A stretch of DNA of 64,000 bases from Paraglaciecola sp. MB-3u-78 (GTDB lineage: Bacteria; Pseudomonadota; Gammaproteobacteria; Enterobacterales; Alteromonadaceae). This document shows positions 8,265 to 17,740 of this stretch, one piece after another (position 1 is the first letter of the stretch; each line of letters opens with the position of its first letter). The notes under the pieces were generated by a model. It worked only from the letters and a program-made list of their open reading frames with translations. It had not been told where the DNA came from and ran no database searches. The DNA is taken from the NCBI RefSeq assembly GCF_002835935.1, contig NZ_PJCF01000005.1, forward strand, positions 186,001 to 250,000. The letters are read 5' to 3'. Position numbers and translations under genes: made by a program.

Positions 8265-9113
8265 ATGGATATTCGATTCCTAGTGACCTTTATGGAAGTG
8301 GCGCAAACGAGGCATTTTGGTAAAGCCGCTGAAAACTTGTATTTGACTCAGTCAGCAGTCAGTGCACGTATTAAACAGCTTGAAGAATATTTTAATTCGG
8401 CGCTTTTTGTACGAAACAGAAATAGTTTGCAACTCACAGCTGCAGGCGAAAAATTACTGCCTTTTGCTGCCTCGCTTGCCGATACACTCGAACAGGCACG
8501 TGCTGCAATGAATGAAGAAAGTATTCAATACTTGAGTATCGCTAGTACTCCTAATGCTTGGGATCTATATTTAAAGCAAGGTTTGGATGCGGTGAACAGC
8601 CACCTTGAAGATGTGTCCATAAGAGCAGAGGTATGCAGTAACGAACAGCTTAGTCGTATGTTACACGAGCACAGCATAGACTTGGCTCTGACAACGGTGC
8701 CTTTTAAATCTGACGATGTGGAAATACTCGAACTAAGTGAGTCGATGTTGGCGCTTTATTGTTCAGTCGCATTAGCTGAACAACCTCTTGAACACCTGAA
8801 TATTTCGCTGGACTGGGGTCTGAAAACCAACGAAGTGATAGAAAAAAGTTATCCAGAAATAAAAAAGGCTGGCATCCGTACTGGCTCACTTCAAGTTGCT
8901 TTGAGTTATCTGTCTACACACAAAAGTGTGATTATCTTACCTGAGGAAATTGCACAAACCTTGGTTAACAAGGGAGAGTTGGTGATGCTTGATTCTTTAG
9001 CACCGCTATCAGTAAAGGTGTTTTTGATTTATTTGAAACAAACAAAAAATGCTAGGCTAGTTCAATTTATTGATGTGTTTACACAGATGCTAACAAACAA
9101 AAAAGGGTGCTGA
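8265..9113 (+). CDS. hdfR: LysR-family regulator, HdfR-like
   Basis: LysR-type transcriptional regulator of 282 aa. The winged helix-turn-helix spans 1-60 (FLVTFMEVAQTRHFGKAAEN, then LTQSAVSARIKQLEE) and the effector-binding domain about 85-280. The N-terminal DIRFLVTFMEVAQTRHFGKAA is typical of HdfR, known in enterobacteria as a repressor of flhDC. Whether it regulates flagella here is not shown, as no flagellar gene is in the window. A GTG at 8256 lies in frame, but ATG 8265 aligns with the family start. The stop codon sits in the loop of a strong hairpin terminator. It is divergent from the RimK-family operon. Confidence 0.8.
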   Translation: MDIRFLVTFMEVAQTRHFGKAAENLYLTQSAVSARIKQLEEYFNSALFVRNRNSLQLTAAGEKLLPFAASLADTLEQARAAMNEESIQYLSIASTPNAWDLYLKQGLDAVNSHLEDVSIRAEVCSNEQLSRMLHEHSIDLALTTVPFKSDDVEILELSESMLALYCSVALAEQPLEHLNISLDWGLKTNEVIEKSYPEIKKAGIRTGSLQVALSYLSTHKSVIILPEEIAQTLVNKGELVMLDSLAPLSVKVFLIYLKQTKNARLVQFIDVFTQMLTNKKGC

Positions 9114-9124
9114 TGCACCCTTTT
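9101..9124. terminator. Bidirectional intrinsic terminator
   Basis: Perfect 10-bp stem AAAAGGGTGC / GCACCCTTTT with a TGAT loop. It has A-tract and T-tract flanks usable in both directions, so it can end the plus-strand LysR gene and the minus-strand small gene at 9143. The TGA of the LysR gene is in the loop. Confidence 0.85.
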
Positions 9125-9142
9125 GGGAGATATTATAGACGT

Positions 9143-9370
9143 TTATACTAAAGTGGTCAGAGTTTGATAGCCTTCCGAGTCTAGCTCTTCGTTTACACAT
9201 TCCAGCATAAACTCCTTTAATTCTTTACCATCAGTACCCTCTTCTTGGGCTAATTCTGTACAATATTGCTTAAGTTCGGCAATCAACTCTTTGTCTGCAA
9301 TAGGTTGCTCATCAGCCATGACGGTTGTTGCTAATAATAAACCTAATGTGAATAATACTTTCTTCATCAT
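9143..9370 (-). CDS. Small secreted protein with signal peptide
   Basis: Protein of 75 aa. A clear Sec signal peptide (MKKVLFTLGLLLATTVMA, cleavage before DEQP) is followed by an acidic helical mature region of about 55 aa with two cysteines (KQYCTEL and LECVNEE) spaced to form a disulphide in the periplasm. A longer frame reaches 9427, but the ATG-ATG at 9365-9370, preceded by TTGAGAAT, fits the signal peptide start. I do not recognise the family; short proteins of this kind are frequent in Alteromonadales. It shares the terminator with the convergent LysR gene. Confidence 0.7.
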   Translation of the reverse strand: MMKKVLFTLGLLLATTVMADEQPIADKELIAELKQYCTELAQEEGTDGKELKEFMLECVNEELDSEGYQTLTTLV

Positions 9371-9392
9371 ATTCTCAATTTGTGAAAATTCA

Positions 9393-9566
9393 TTAATGTA
9401 ATTCAGCGATTTGGCGGAGTCTTTCATCGGCTCTTCGCTGGGATACTTTTTTACCTTTTTTTGATCTAAGCTCTAATTCATCGCTGTATTCAGCATTAAA
9501 CCTATGCTTTGCAGCACCATTTATTTTTTCGTAATCATTTTTTTTTAAATGAAAATTTTTGCTCAT
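9393..9566 (-). CDS. Small basic hypothetical protein
   Basis: Protein of 57 aa starting at ATG 9564-9566. It is charged and probably helical (KKGKKVSQRRADERLRQIAELH at its end), with no membrane segment. The frame stays open upstream to 9698, but that extension is AT-rich hydrophobic sequence without a start signal, so the internal Met is preferred. It lies just upstream of the secreted small protein on the same strand. No function can be assigned; the charge pattern would fit nucleic-acid or ribosome binding, which is only a guess. Confidence 0.5.
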   Translation of the reverse strand: MSKNFHLKKNDYEKINGAAKHRFNAEYSDELELRSKKGKKVSQRRADERLRQIAELH

Positions 9567-9824
9567 TACTTTGTCCAAAAAGGGGTTATTAAAATTTTGC
9601 AATAGTTGCATCCTCATTATCAAGCGGAATGATAAAATTTGAAAACGAAATAATTTGTTCCTAAAGAGCAAAAAGATTGATGAAAGTATCAGTGTCATAA
9701 TTATGCAATTTAAGTGGCGACAACAAACTTAATGGGATCCTTGAATATATTTACAAATTACTGCACTGGGCATTGAAATCATCGAACAACAACGCATGTT
9801 AAAAAATATGTTTTGTCATTTCGG

Positions 9825-10673
9825 TCAAGGGTGTTTTTTTACAAGTTGCGTCATGTAAACATCAAAGCGATTGGCTTTACCTAACATTTCAATGTGTGGT
9901 TTTTTACCTGCCAAAAATGCTGCGCCAGATGGGCGTTTAACCACCACCCGACTTTTCGCCAATGCTAAAGCCGGTTCCAGTAACAAGTCGGCATCTTCGT
10001 CTGGGCCCAGTAACTGTTGAAATAAGCGCATTTCTTTTTTCACTGCGGCATTCTTTTTTCGATGAGGGAACATAGGATCAAGGTACACCACGTCTGGTCT
10101 TGCCCCAGGTGGGTTGGTATTTTGCCAGCTCTGTAACAGGTTAACCGCGATTCCATGAAACAGGCGCATGTGGTTTGGTACCCAAGCACCGAGTTCGTCA
10201 TCAGATGAAGCTCGGTCTAGGCCGTCCTGAAGTAACGCAGCAACAATGGGAGAGCGTTCAATCATGTCAACCACACAACCTAAACTAGCCAACACAAATG
10301 CATCTCGTCCCAAACCTGCTGTGGCATCCAGTACGTGTAAACTGTCTTTACCTTTTAAGCCAATCGCTTTGGCAATGGCTTCTTTTTTACCGCCACCATG
10401 TAAACGTCTGAACGTCAGTGCATCTGAAGCAAAATCGACTACTATTGCGCCAACTTTGGGTTCGTCTAATTGTCGTAGTTCTAAGTGATAAGCTTGCTGT
10501 ACCAACGCTAAACCAGAATCGGTGTTTTCACGATACACCAGTCCCCATTTTGCAGCGGTTTGTTGGGCCTGAATGATTAATTCGGGTGCTGCGTTTCGGG
10601 GCGCAGTGACTGGGGTGTTATGCAGGATGTTATGCAAAATAGGGCTATCCATAACGGGCCTATGCATGACCAA
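9825..10673 (-). CDS. rsmJ: 16S rRNA (guanine-1516-N2)-methyltransferase
   Basis: RsmJ (formerly YhiQ), 282 aa, methylates G1516 of 16S rRNA using S-adenosylmethionine. The Rossmann SAM site is VLDATAGLGRDAFVLASLG near 117-135, followed by the acidic MIERSP. The catalytic-type motif is DVVYLDPMFPHRKKNAAVKKE, and KRPSGAAFLAGKKPHIEM lies near the C terminus. The family-typical GGGKKEAIAKAIG is present near 94. The N-terminal region is about 30 aa longer than in E. coli, so a downstream start is possible. It overlaps the recG stop by 14 nt. Confidence 0.93.
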   Translation of the reverse strand: MVMHRPVMDSPILHNILHNTPVTAPRNAAPELIIQAQQTAAKWGLVYRENTDSGLALVQQAYHLELRQLDEPKVGAIVVDFASDALTFRRLHGGGKKEAIAKAIGLKGKDSLHVLDATAGLGRDAFVLASLGCVVDMIERSPIVAALLQDGLDRASSDDELGAWVPNHMRLFHGIAVNLLQSWQNTNPPGARPDVVYLDPMFPHRKKNAAVKKEMRLFQQLLGPDEDADLLLEPALALAKSRVVVKRPSGAAFLAGKKPHIEMLGKANRFDVYMTQLVKKHP

Positions 10674-12735
10674 AATGCTCTTTGTTACCTAACCATCGAT
10701 TCACTATAGCTTGGGCGTTTGATGGATATTGCTCCCATAGATGGTTAGCAATATTTTGTACTTGGGGGATAAGTTCTGCATCACGAATGAGGTCCGCTAT
10801 TTTTAAATCGGCTAAACCCGTTTGTTTGGTGCCTAACAGCTCACCTGGTCCACGAATTTCCAGATCTTGTTGAGCAATATAAAAGCCATCATTAGACTCT
10901 CTAAGCACGGCCAAACGTTTGTTAGCTGTTTTAGATAGGGGGCTTTGATACATCAGTACACAATGGCTTTCTACTGAGCCACGACCTACGCGTCCCCGCA
11001 ATTGGTGCAATTGTGCTAGCCCCAAACGTTCTGGATTTTCGATGATCATCAAGCTAGCATTCGGTACATCAACACCCACTTCAATCACAGTAGTTGCCAC
11101 TAATAAGTCCAGTTCACCGGCTTTAAAGTCTGCCATTATTTGTTGTTTTTCATTGGATTTTAGTCTGCCGTGCACTAAGCCCACCTTAAGTTCAGGCAGT
11201 GCCGTACGTAATAAAATCGCGGTATCTTCGGCAGCTTGGCTTTGCAAGAATTCAGATTCGTCAATCAAAGTACAGACCCAGTAGGTTTGTCTACCTTGCT
11301 CAACGCTAATGTTACGCACTCTTGTAATGACTTCGTCGCGGCGAGTATCAGGTAATACAACGGTTTTTACTGGCGTTCTGCCCGGCGGTAATTCGTCAAT
11401 AACTGAAGTGTCTAAGTCAGCGTAGGCGGTCATTGCCAAAGTACGGGGAATGGGGGTGGCGGTCATAATTAATTGATGGGGAAATGCACCTTGAGATGCA
11501 CCCTTTTCACGCAATGCTAAACGCTGATGCACACCAAAACGGTGTTGTTCATCAACTATTACCAAAGCCAAAGATGAAAAGGTGACGGCTTCTTGAAAAA
11601 TAGCATGGGTGCCTACCAACATTTTTACTTCATTATTGGCTAATTGAGCTAACGCCTTTTCTCTGACTTTACCTTTTAACTTCCCGGCTAACCAACCTAC
11701 TTCTATACCTAATGGTTCAAACCACTGACGGAAATTATTGAAATGTTGCTCGGCTAATAGTTCAGTGGGTGCCATCAGCCCCACTTGATAACCCGCGCCG
11801 ATGGCAGATAATGCCGCCATAGCGGCTACCACGGTTTTGCCAGATCCTACATCGCCTTGTACCAAGCGCATCATAGGGCAGTTTTGTTGCATATCATCTT
11901 GGATATCAGCGACTACACGCTGTTGTGCGCCTGTAGGTTTAAAAGGTAAGTTTTTTAAAAACTGATTAAGTAAATCAGCACTAGGTTTGATTGGAAACGT
12001 CAATTGTTGTTTACTTTGTTGACGGACTTTCAAGACACTTAGGTGGTGCGCGAGTAACTCCTCCATAATTAAACGTTGTTGAGCGGGATGTTTACCTTCC
12101 TCAAATAAAGATAAGGTCACATCGGGTGGTGGCCGGTGTACCAAGTGTAAAGCTGCAACTAAGCCTATTTGATGTTGGTATAAGCCTTCTGGTAAGAGTT
12201 CAGCTAAACCTCCTTTGTTCAATAACTTCAGTGCTTGTTCAGTTAAATTTCGTAGTGTGATTTGTTTGATGCCTTCAGTGGCAGGATATATAGGCGTAAG
12301 TGATTCTTGCATGACTTGGGGGTTATCGAGGTTTATCGATTTATATTCCGGGTGCATGATCTCAAGGCCATATTTACCCGCTTTGACTTCACCAAAACAG
12401 CGAATAGTAGTGCCTATTTCAAGATTGTTTTTTTGCGCAGCTGAAAAGTGAAAAAAACGTAAAGTGACAGTCCCGGTTCCATCGCTGAGCCGCACAACTA
12501 ACATTCGCTTGCGGCCAAACTGGATATCACACGACATTACCTCACCTTGAATACTGGTATGTAAGTGAGGTTGTAAATCTACTATTGGATAAATACGAGT
12601 GCGGTCTTCGTATCTATGGGGTAAGTGAAACAGTAAGTCTTGCACAGAAACAATGGCCAGCTTCGCTAGTTTTTCTGCTGCTTTGGCGCCCACACCTTTT
12701 AGTTCAGTGATAGGTGTTTGGGCTAGCCCTTTCAT
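10660..12735 (-). CDS. recG: ATP-dependent DNA helicase RecG
   Basis: RecG of 691 aa, a full-length monomeric helicase that remodels stalled replication forks and Holliday junctions. The N-terminal wedge/OB domain (about 1-160) includes an HhH-like start (ELKGVGAKAAEKLAKL). The helicase core shows Walker A VQGDVGSGKT near 290, the DEAH-like box VIVDEQHRFG near 395, TATPIPRTLA and motif VI (LHQLRGRVGRG). The C-terminal RecG-specific segment with RGPGELLGTKQTG is intact. It sits in the standard gammaproteobacterial order spoT-trmH-recG, here with ridA between spoT and trmH. Confidence 0.97.
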   Translation of the reverse strand: MKGLAQTPITELKGVGAKAAEKLAKLAIVSVQDLLFHLPHRYEDRTRIYPIVDLQPHLHTSIQGEVMSCDIQFGRKRMLVVRLSDGTGTVTLRFFHFSAAQKNNLEIGTTIRCFGEVKAGKYGLEIMHPEYKSINLDNPQVMQESLTPIYPATEGIKQITLRNLTEQALKLLNKGGLAELLPEGLYQHQIGLVAALHLVHRPPPDVTLSLFEEGKHPAQQRLIMEELLAHHLSVLKVRQQSKQQLTFPIKPSADLLNQFLKNLPFKPTGAQQRVVADIQDDMQQNCPMMRLVQGDVGSGKTVVAAMAALSAIGAGYQVGLMAPTELLAEQHFNNFRQWFEPLGIEVGWLAGKLKGKVREKALAQLANNEVKMLVGTHAIFQEAVTFSSLALVIVDEQHRFGVHQRLALREKGASQGAFPHQLIMTATPIPRTLAMTAYADLDTSVIDELPPGRTPVKTVVLPDTRRDEVITRVRNISVEQGRQTYWVCTLIDESEFLQSQAAEDTAILLRTALPELKVGLVHGRLKSNEKQQIMADFKAGELDLLVATTVIEVGVDVPNASLMIIENPERLGLAQLHQLRGRVGRGSVESHCVLMYQSPLSKTANKRLAVLRESNDGFYIAQQDLEIRGPGELLGTKQTGLADLKIADLIRDAELIPQVQNIANHLWEQYPSNAQAIVNRWLGNKEHFGHA

Positions 12736-12867
12736 AACCTACACACCAGATGTGTTAAGTCATATTTATAGGAAGGTGTCGTCAGATTAGCTAACAAATA
12801 TCGGTCCGAGTCATCACAAATTTATATAGCTAAGTATACTCGAAGATTTAACAAGATTACGCAAGGT

Positions 12868-13566
12868 TTAGCGAGTCAACTGTATTTTTTTCCACCATGT
12901 TTCATCTGCGTGAATATGTCCATTGGTGTCGATATGTGGATAAGGTAACCCTTTACGGTCACATACTTCTCGAAGTTTAGGGAAACCACCTTCAAACAGC
13001 ATTTTTTGGCAGGCTTGTTCTGTTAACTGTTGGATTTTATACATACCCGCTAGTTGCCTTTGTCGCTGGGCTTCATACAAAATAAGTGCTGCAGCCACTG
13101 ATACATTGAGTGATTGCACCATGCCTACCATAGGAATAATGATATCTTGGTCAGCTGCTGCTACCGCTTCTTCCGTTGCGCCATGTTTTTCTTGGCCCAG
13201 AATGATGGCAGTAGGAAGGGTGTAGTCAATGTCACGAAAATCGACTGCAGTTTCAGATAAATTTGTGACTAGCACCTGCATATTTTGTGTTTTTAAATGA
13301 CTTACCGCGTCCGCAATACATAAATGTTCTTTGGTATACACCCAGTTCTCGCTGCCCATAGCGGTACTTTTGCGGATTTCTGGTTTTTTATCCCAGACTG
13401 CATGCACTTCATACACACCTACCGCATCACAACTACGCACAATGGCAGAAACATTGTGCGGCTTGTGTAGCTGTTCTAAACACAAGGTTAAGCTAGGTTG
13501 ACGTAGACTGAGAAAATGCCTGATCCGAGCATAACGCTCAGGGGACATAAAGGCTTCTACTGACAT
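12868..13566 (-). CDS. trmH: tRNA (guanosine-18-2'-O)-methyltransferase
   Basis: TrmH (SpoU), 232 aa, makes Gm18 in the D-loop of tRNAs. It is a SPOUT-fold enzyme: motif 1 Asn/Arg in KPHNVSAIVRSCDAVG near 40, motif 2 AIILGQEKHGATEEA near 135 and motif 3 QSLNVSVAAALILYEAQRQRQ near 155-175. The trefoil-knot residues are all present. It lies 16 nt downstream of ridA and upstream of recG on the same strand, matching the conserved spoT-trmH-recG neighbourhood. Confidence 0.95.
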   Translation of the reverse strand: MSVEAFMSPERYARIRHFLSLRQPSLTLCLEQLHKPHNVSAIVRSCDAVGVYEVHAVWDKKPEIRKSTAMGSENWVYTKEHLCIADAVSHLKTQNMQVLVTNLSETAVDFRDIDYTLPTAIILGQEKHGATEEAVAAADQDIIIPMVGMVQSLNVSVAAALILYEAQRQRQLAGMYKIQQLTEQACQKMLFEGGFPKLREVCDRKGLPYPHIDTNGHIHADETWWKKIQLTR

Positions 13567-13582
13567 AATAAGTCCTAAATAT

Positions 13583-13969
13583 TTACTCAGGCAACTCCAT
13601 CACACCGTCTATTTCAATTTGCACACCTTTGGGTAAAGCGCTGACTTGTACCGCTGCTCTAGCAGGATAAGGTTGTTTGAAATACTGACTCATGATTTCA
13701 TTTACGGTAGCAAAATTAGATAAATCGGTTAGAAATATATTCACTTTGGCAAGATGATTAGTTGAGCCCCCAGCCGCTTCGCATACAGCTTGCACATTTT
13801 TGAATACCTGATGGGCTTGTTCGGAAAAATCTTCAGATATAACTAGCATGGTTTCTGGTACCAAAGGGATTTGCCCAGAAATATACACTGTGGTGCCGCT
13901 CTTAATCGCTTGGCTATATGTGCCAATAGCTTGCGGCGCCTTGTCGGTTTGAATAACGGAAAGAGACAT
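13583..13969 (-). CDS. ridA: RidA-family enamine/imine deaminase
   Basis: Protein of 128 aa of the YjgF/YER057c/UK114 family. It hydrolyses reactive 2-aminoacrylate and related imines released by PLP enzymes. The signature is [23 protein letters not shown] near 98-122, containing the substrate-carboxylate Arg (PARAAV) and the catalytic-site Glu (IEID). The protein is full length and should form a trimer. Its position between spoT and trmH is common in Alteromonadales and Vibrio relatives; it begins 49 nt after spoT. Confidence 0.93.
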   Translation of the reverse strand: MSLSVIQTDKAPQAIGTYSQAIKSGTTVYISGQIPLVPETMLVISEDFSEQAHQVFKNVQAVCEAAGGSTNHLAKVNIFLTDLSNFATVNEIMSQYFKQPYPARAAVQVSALPKGVQIEIDGVMELPE

Positions 13970-14018
13970 AATAGTTACCTTTTTCTATTTATAGATGGAT
14001 GTGTGAATTAGGGGATGC

Positions 14019-16133
14019 CTAATTTTGTTTGGCTTGACTATGCCTAGATACTCGCTGTACTTCTGGCATGGTACGGATCCTACGCATAACATTGGCTAGT
14101 TGCAGACGGTTTTTGATGGTCAGCTCAATATCAATATAATAAACGTTGCTTTCTTTTTCTTCGGTTTGTAATCCAACAATGTTCGAACCACATCTCGCAA
14201 CAGTGTTGGTTAATGTGGCTAAGGTACCTTGATGATTAATTAACTCAATGCGTAGCGCAGCGTGAAAATTACCAAGTACATCATCTCCCCATCGCATGAC
14301 TAACACACGGTGAGGCTCTTCTTTACTTAGTTTACGAATATTACTGCAACCAGTTTGATGAATCGTCATGCCTTTTCCTGGACTTAAGACGGCAACAATT
14401 TCATCATCAGGAATAGGGTGACAGCAGCGCGAATAGGAAACCAATAAACCTTCGGTACCACGGATCGCAACCTTACTTTGTTTATCCGATAGGTCAGTAT
14501 TTTCACCTAACAATCGTCTTGCTACTATAGCGCTAAGCTCATTGCCTAGGCCAATGTCTGCTAGAAGTTCATCGAAACTACTATGTTTGGTTTCGAGCAC
14601 AACGCGATCAATATCTGTTTGCAGTAGTTTATCTAGTTTCACTTTCCCCAAAGCATGCCTGAGTAAGCGATTACCCATTACTATTGCTTCTTCAGATCGT
14701 TGGTTTTTCAGATAATGACGTATACGGGAACGTGCTTTGGCGCTGACTACAAAATTTAGCCAGTTAGCATTGGGTTTGGCTCTGGGAGAGGTGATGATTT
14801 CAACTGTTTGACCATTTTCCAATGGTTTACTCAGTGAAAATGTGCGTCTTTCTACTTTTACCCCCACACAAGAATTACCTACATCAGTATGCACCGCATA
14901 GGCAAAGTCAACTGCTGTTGCGCCAAGAGGCAACTCAATGATTCTGCCATCGGGTGTAAACACATAAATCTCGTCTGGGAATAAATCTGTTTTAACGTTC
15001 TCTATGAATTCAAAAGAAGAACTGGCGCTATGTTGTAACTCAATCAAAGACTGCATCCATTTCCGCGCACGGACTTGTGCCGTTGTATCATTACTGTCTT
15101 TGGTGTCTTTATAGACCCAATGCGCCGCCACACCCTTGTCAGCCATATGATCCATGTCGTTGGTACGGATCTGAATTTCGACCGGAATACCGTGTGGACC
15201 AATCAACGATGTATGCAATGATTGATAGCCATTAGTACGAGGGATAGCGATATAATCCTTAAAGCGACTCTCTATGGGTTTGTATAAGCCATGCATAGCA
15301 CCTAACGCCCGATAACAGTGATCAACCGAGTCTACTACCACCCGAAAAGCATAAATATCCATGACTTCGTTGAACATCAATTCTTTATTTTTCATCTTAC
15401 GATAAATCGAATACAGATGTTTTTCGCGACCTGTGACAGTCGCGTTTATTTTAACTGCAGCTAAACGTGTTGCAACTTCTTTGCGGGTATTTTCAATGAC
15501 TTCTTTGCGGTTACCACGGGCTTGTTTCACGGCGTTGCCTAATGCACGATAGCGCATCGGGTACATAGCTTGAAAACCCAATTCTTCAAGCTCATTTTTA
15601 ATTTGGTGAATACCTAAGCGATGGGCAATCGGCGCATATATTTCTAATGTTTCGCGGGCAATACGCCGCCGCTTATCTGGACGTAAAGAACCTAAAGTGC
15701 GCATGTTATGGGTGCGATCGGCTAGTTTTATTAGAATGACACGGATATCTTGGACCATGGCCATCATCATCTTGCGAAAATTTTCTGCTTGAGCTTCTTG
15801 AGTGCTGCTGAAGTGAATTTTTTCTAGTTTGCTGACTCCTTCTACGAGTTCGCCTACTGTTTCACCAAATTGTCGACTTAAGTCTTCTTTATTGTGGTGA
15901 GTATCTTCTATCACGTCATGTAATAAGGCTGCCATCAAGGTTTCATGGTCAAGGTGCATGTCAGCTAAGATACCAGCTACTGCAACAGGATGGGTAATGT
16001 AAGGATCACCACTGGAACGCATTTGTCCGCTGTGAGCATCTCTGGCTACGATAAAAGCGCGCAGAGTATCCGCCACCTTGTCGGGAGGTAAATATGCTTC
16101 CAGCTTTTGTTTCAAACCTTCAAAAAGATACAC
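14019..16133 (-). CDS. spoT: Bifunctional (p)ppGpp synthetase/hydrolase SpoT
   Basis: SpoT of 704 aa, which makes and degrades the alarmone (p)ppGpp. The hydrolase HD domain has HPVAVAGILAD, ALLHDVIEDT and KLADRTHNMRTL (about 45-155), so hydrolysis should be active. The synthetase domain (about 235-350) has RFKDYIAIPRTNGYQSLHTS. The TGS domain (DEIYVFTPDGRIIELP) starts near 389, then come the helical and zinc-finger-like regions (SRCCHPIPDDEI) and a C-terminal ACT domain. It lies between rpoZ and ridA, as in related genomes. Confidence 0.97.
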   Translation of the reverse strand: MYLFEGLKQKLEAYLPPDKVADTLRAFIVARDAHSGQMRSSGDPYITHPVAVAGILADMHLDHETLMAALLHDVIEDTHHNKEDLSRQFGETVGELVEGVSKLEKIHFSSTQEAQAENFRKMMMAMVQDIRVILIKLADRTHNMRTLGSLRPDKRRRIARETLEIYAPIAHRLGIHQIKNELEELGFQAMYPMRYRALGNAVKQARGNRKEVIENTRKEVATRLAAVKINATVTGREKHLYSIYRKMKNKELMFNEVMDIYAFRVVVDSVDHCYRALGAMHGLYKPIESRFKDYIAIPRTNGYQSLHTSLIGPHGIPVEIQIRTNDMDHMADKGVAAHWVYKDTKDSNDTTAQVRARKWMQSLIELQHSASSSFEFIENVKTDLFPDEIYVFTPDGRIIELPLGATAVDFAYAVHTDVGNSCVGVKVERRTFSLSKPLENGQTVEIITSPRAKPNANWLNFVVSAKARSRIRHYLKNQRSEEAIVMGNRLLRHALGKVKLDKLLQTDIDRVVLETKHSSFDELLADIGLGNELSAIVARRLLGENTDLSDKQSKVAIRGTEGLLVSYSRCCHPIPDDEIVAVLSPGKGMTIHQTGCSNIRKLSKEEPHRVLVMRWGDDVLGNFHAALRIELINHQGTLATLTNTVARCGSNIVGLQTEEKESNVYYIDIELTIKNRLQLANVMRRIRTMPEVQRVSRHSQAKQN

Positions 16134-16237
16134 ACTAAACGCTTATAAAATAGTTAATAAACTAAGAATACGGGGAATTTGGCGGGAAGCCAACGGCTAA
16201 ACATCAGATTGATGAAAAGCCGTTAAAATAGAGCGAA

Positions 16238-16510
16238 TTATTGCTCTTGCAGAATGTTTGCTACAGAAGCAAATTCAGCTTGGTCATTTGCTTGTTGATC
16301 GAGAAGATTTTCAGCTTCTAACGTATCAGCCGTCACTAAACCTAGTTCTATTTCCCGTAATGCAATTACGGTAGGCTTATCTGTGCCACGTTCTACCAAG
16401 GGCTCTTTACCTTCAATAGCAATTTGGCGAGCACGACGAGCAGCAACTAAAACCAAATCAAATCGGTTGCCAATTTTATCTACAGCATCTTCAACTGTTA
16501 CGCGGGCCAT
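16238..16510 (-). CDS. rpoZ: RNA polymerase omega subunit
   Basis: Omega subunit of 90 aa, which helps beta-prime folding and forms part of ppGpp site 1. The N terminus [29 protein letters not shown] is invariant in gammaproteobacteria, and the [16 protein letters not shown] segment follows. It lies between gmk and spoT, the standard order. The C-terminal third is acidic and variable as usual. Confidence 0.97.
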   Translation of the reverse strand: MARVTVEDAVDKIGNRFDLVLVAARRARQIAIEGKEPLVERGTDKPTVIALREIELGLVTADTLEAENLLDQQANDQAEFASVANILQEQ

Positions 16511-16614
16511 GATGATCTCCGTCGGGTGTAATATGAAAAAAAGGTCGCGTAGTGTACTGTTTAATGCGACATTTTAAAAGTAATTTGATCTATTAATGAT
16601 GACAGAAACAGCAA

Positions 16615-17259
16615 TTATGATCCTAATAAATTATTAAACAATTGCTGATGGCGAATAATCTGTTTTTCTTTGCGTAAACGGCGAGTGGTCACTATCGCAT
16701 CTAGCTCAGCCAATGCGGCAGTAAAGTTATCATTCACAACCACAAAATCAAACTCATGATAATGGGAAATTTCAGAAACAGCATTGATCATACGTTGTTC
16801 AATGACCTCAGATGAGTCTTGTCCCCGTTCAGTTAAACGTCTTTTTAGTTCTTCTTTTGAAGGCGGAGCAACAAAAATGGTCGCGGTATCGGGTATTTGT
16901 GCTTTGACCTGCCGTGCTCCTTGCCAATCAATATCCAGGAAAACATCTATACCTTGTCGCAGAGTTTGCTCTATGACGACCTTAGAAGTGCCATAATAAT
17001 GACCAAATACTTCTGCATGTTCAAAAAAGGCACCTTGCTCAATCAGTGACTCAAATTCTGTGTGGTCAACAAAATGATAATGCACACCACCAATTTCTCC
17101 GGGGCGTGGTGCTCTTGTCGTATGTGAAACAGATACTTGCATAGCATTATCATGGGCATCTGTGGAAGGGTGTTTTTCTAATAGAGCTTTTATTAAGCTA
17201 GATTTTCCGGCTCCGGATGGCGCCGCCAAAATAAATAAATTTCCAAGAGTTTGAGGCAT
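16615..17259 (-). CDS. gmk: Guanylate kinase
   Basis: Gmk of 214 aa converts GMP to GDP with ATP. The P-loop is [11 protein letters not shown] near 13-23, the GMP-binding segment has [20 protein letters not shown] (about 45-64), and [22 protein letters not shown] marks the lid region. The protein is of normal length. It is the first gene of the gmk-rpoZ-spoT-ridA-trmH-recG run and is divergent from cyaY; the 143-nt gap should hold both promoters. Confidence 0.96.
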   Translation of the reverse strand: MPQTLGNLFILAAPSGAGKSSLIKALLEKHPSTDAHDNAMQVSVSHTTRAPRPGEIGGVHYHFVDHTEFESLIEQGAFFEHAEVFGHYYGTSKVVIEQTLRQGIDVFLDIDWQGARQVKAQIPDTATIFVAPPSKEELKRRLTERGQDSSEVIEQRMINAVSEISHYHEFDFVVVNDNFTAALAELDAIVTTRRLRKEKQIIRHQQLFNNLLGS

Positions 17260-17402
17260 TTTTTTATCTTTTAATGATTAATTATTATGTCGCGATTGAT
17301 TAGCAATGTTAGCATAATCTTATTGTATGCAATATGTCGCAGTGTATTAGTGTTAAACAATCATTTAGTTCCGCAGCCAGATAATCAAACAGGTAAAGCA
17401 AC

Positions 17403-17720
17403 ATGAACGATAGCCAATATCATCAAATGAGCGATGACTTGTTAATTGACATTGAAGAAATGCTCGACGAGTGTGAAGTCGACATCGATTATGAGTCAGC
17501 CAGCAGTATATTAACCATGATCTTTGAGAACGGTACCAAAATCATCATCAATAAACAGCCACCTTTACAGCAATTATGGGTAGCGACTAAGTTTAATGGT
17601 CATCATTTTAACTTTCAAGACGAGCAATGGATAGATGAACGTACAGGGGTAGAGTTTTGGTCGTTTTTAGATAACGCGGTGTCTAAGCAAGCTGAGCAAA
17701 CTATTACCCTTAAAAAATAA
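17403..17720 (+). CDS. cyaY: Iron donor protein CyaY (bacterial frataxin)
   Basis: CyaY of 105 aa, an iron-binding regulator of IscS-dependent Fe-S cluster assembly. The first helix carries the acidic ridge (LLIDIEEMLDECEVDIDYE), and the beta-sheet has the family motif KIIINKQPPLQQLWVATKFNGHHF followed by WIDERTGVEFWSFL. The length and fold pattern are those of frataxins. It is followed after 20 nt by a carboxylesterase gene on the same strand. Confidence 0.94.
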   Translation: MNDSQYHQMSDDLLIDIEEMLDECEVDIDYESASSILTMIFENGTKIIINKQPPLQQLWVATKFNGHHFNFQDEQWIDERTGVEFWSFLDNAVSKQAEQTITLKK

Positions 17721-17740
17721 GCCATTAACCCAAAGAGATA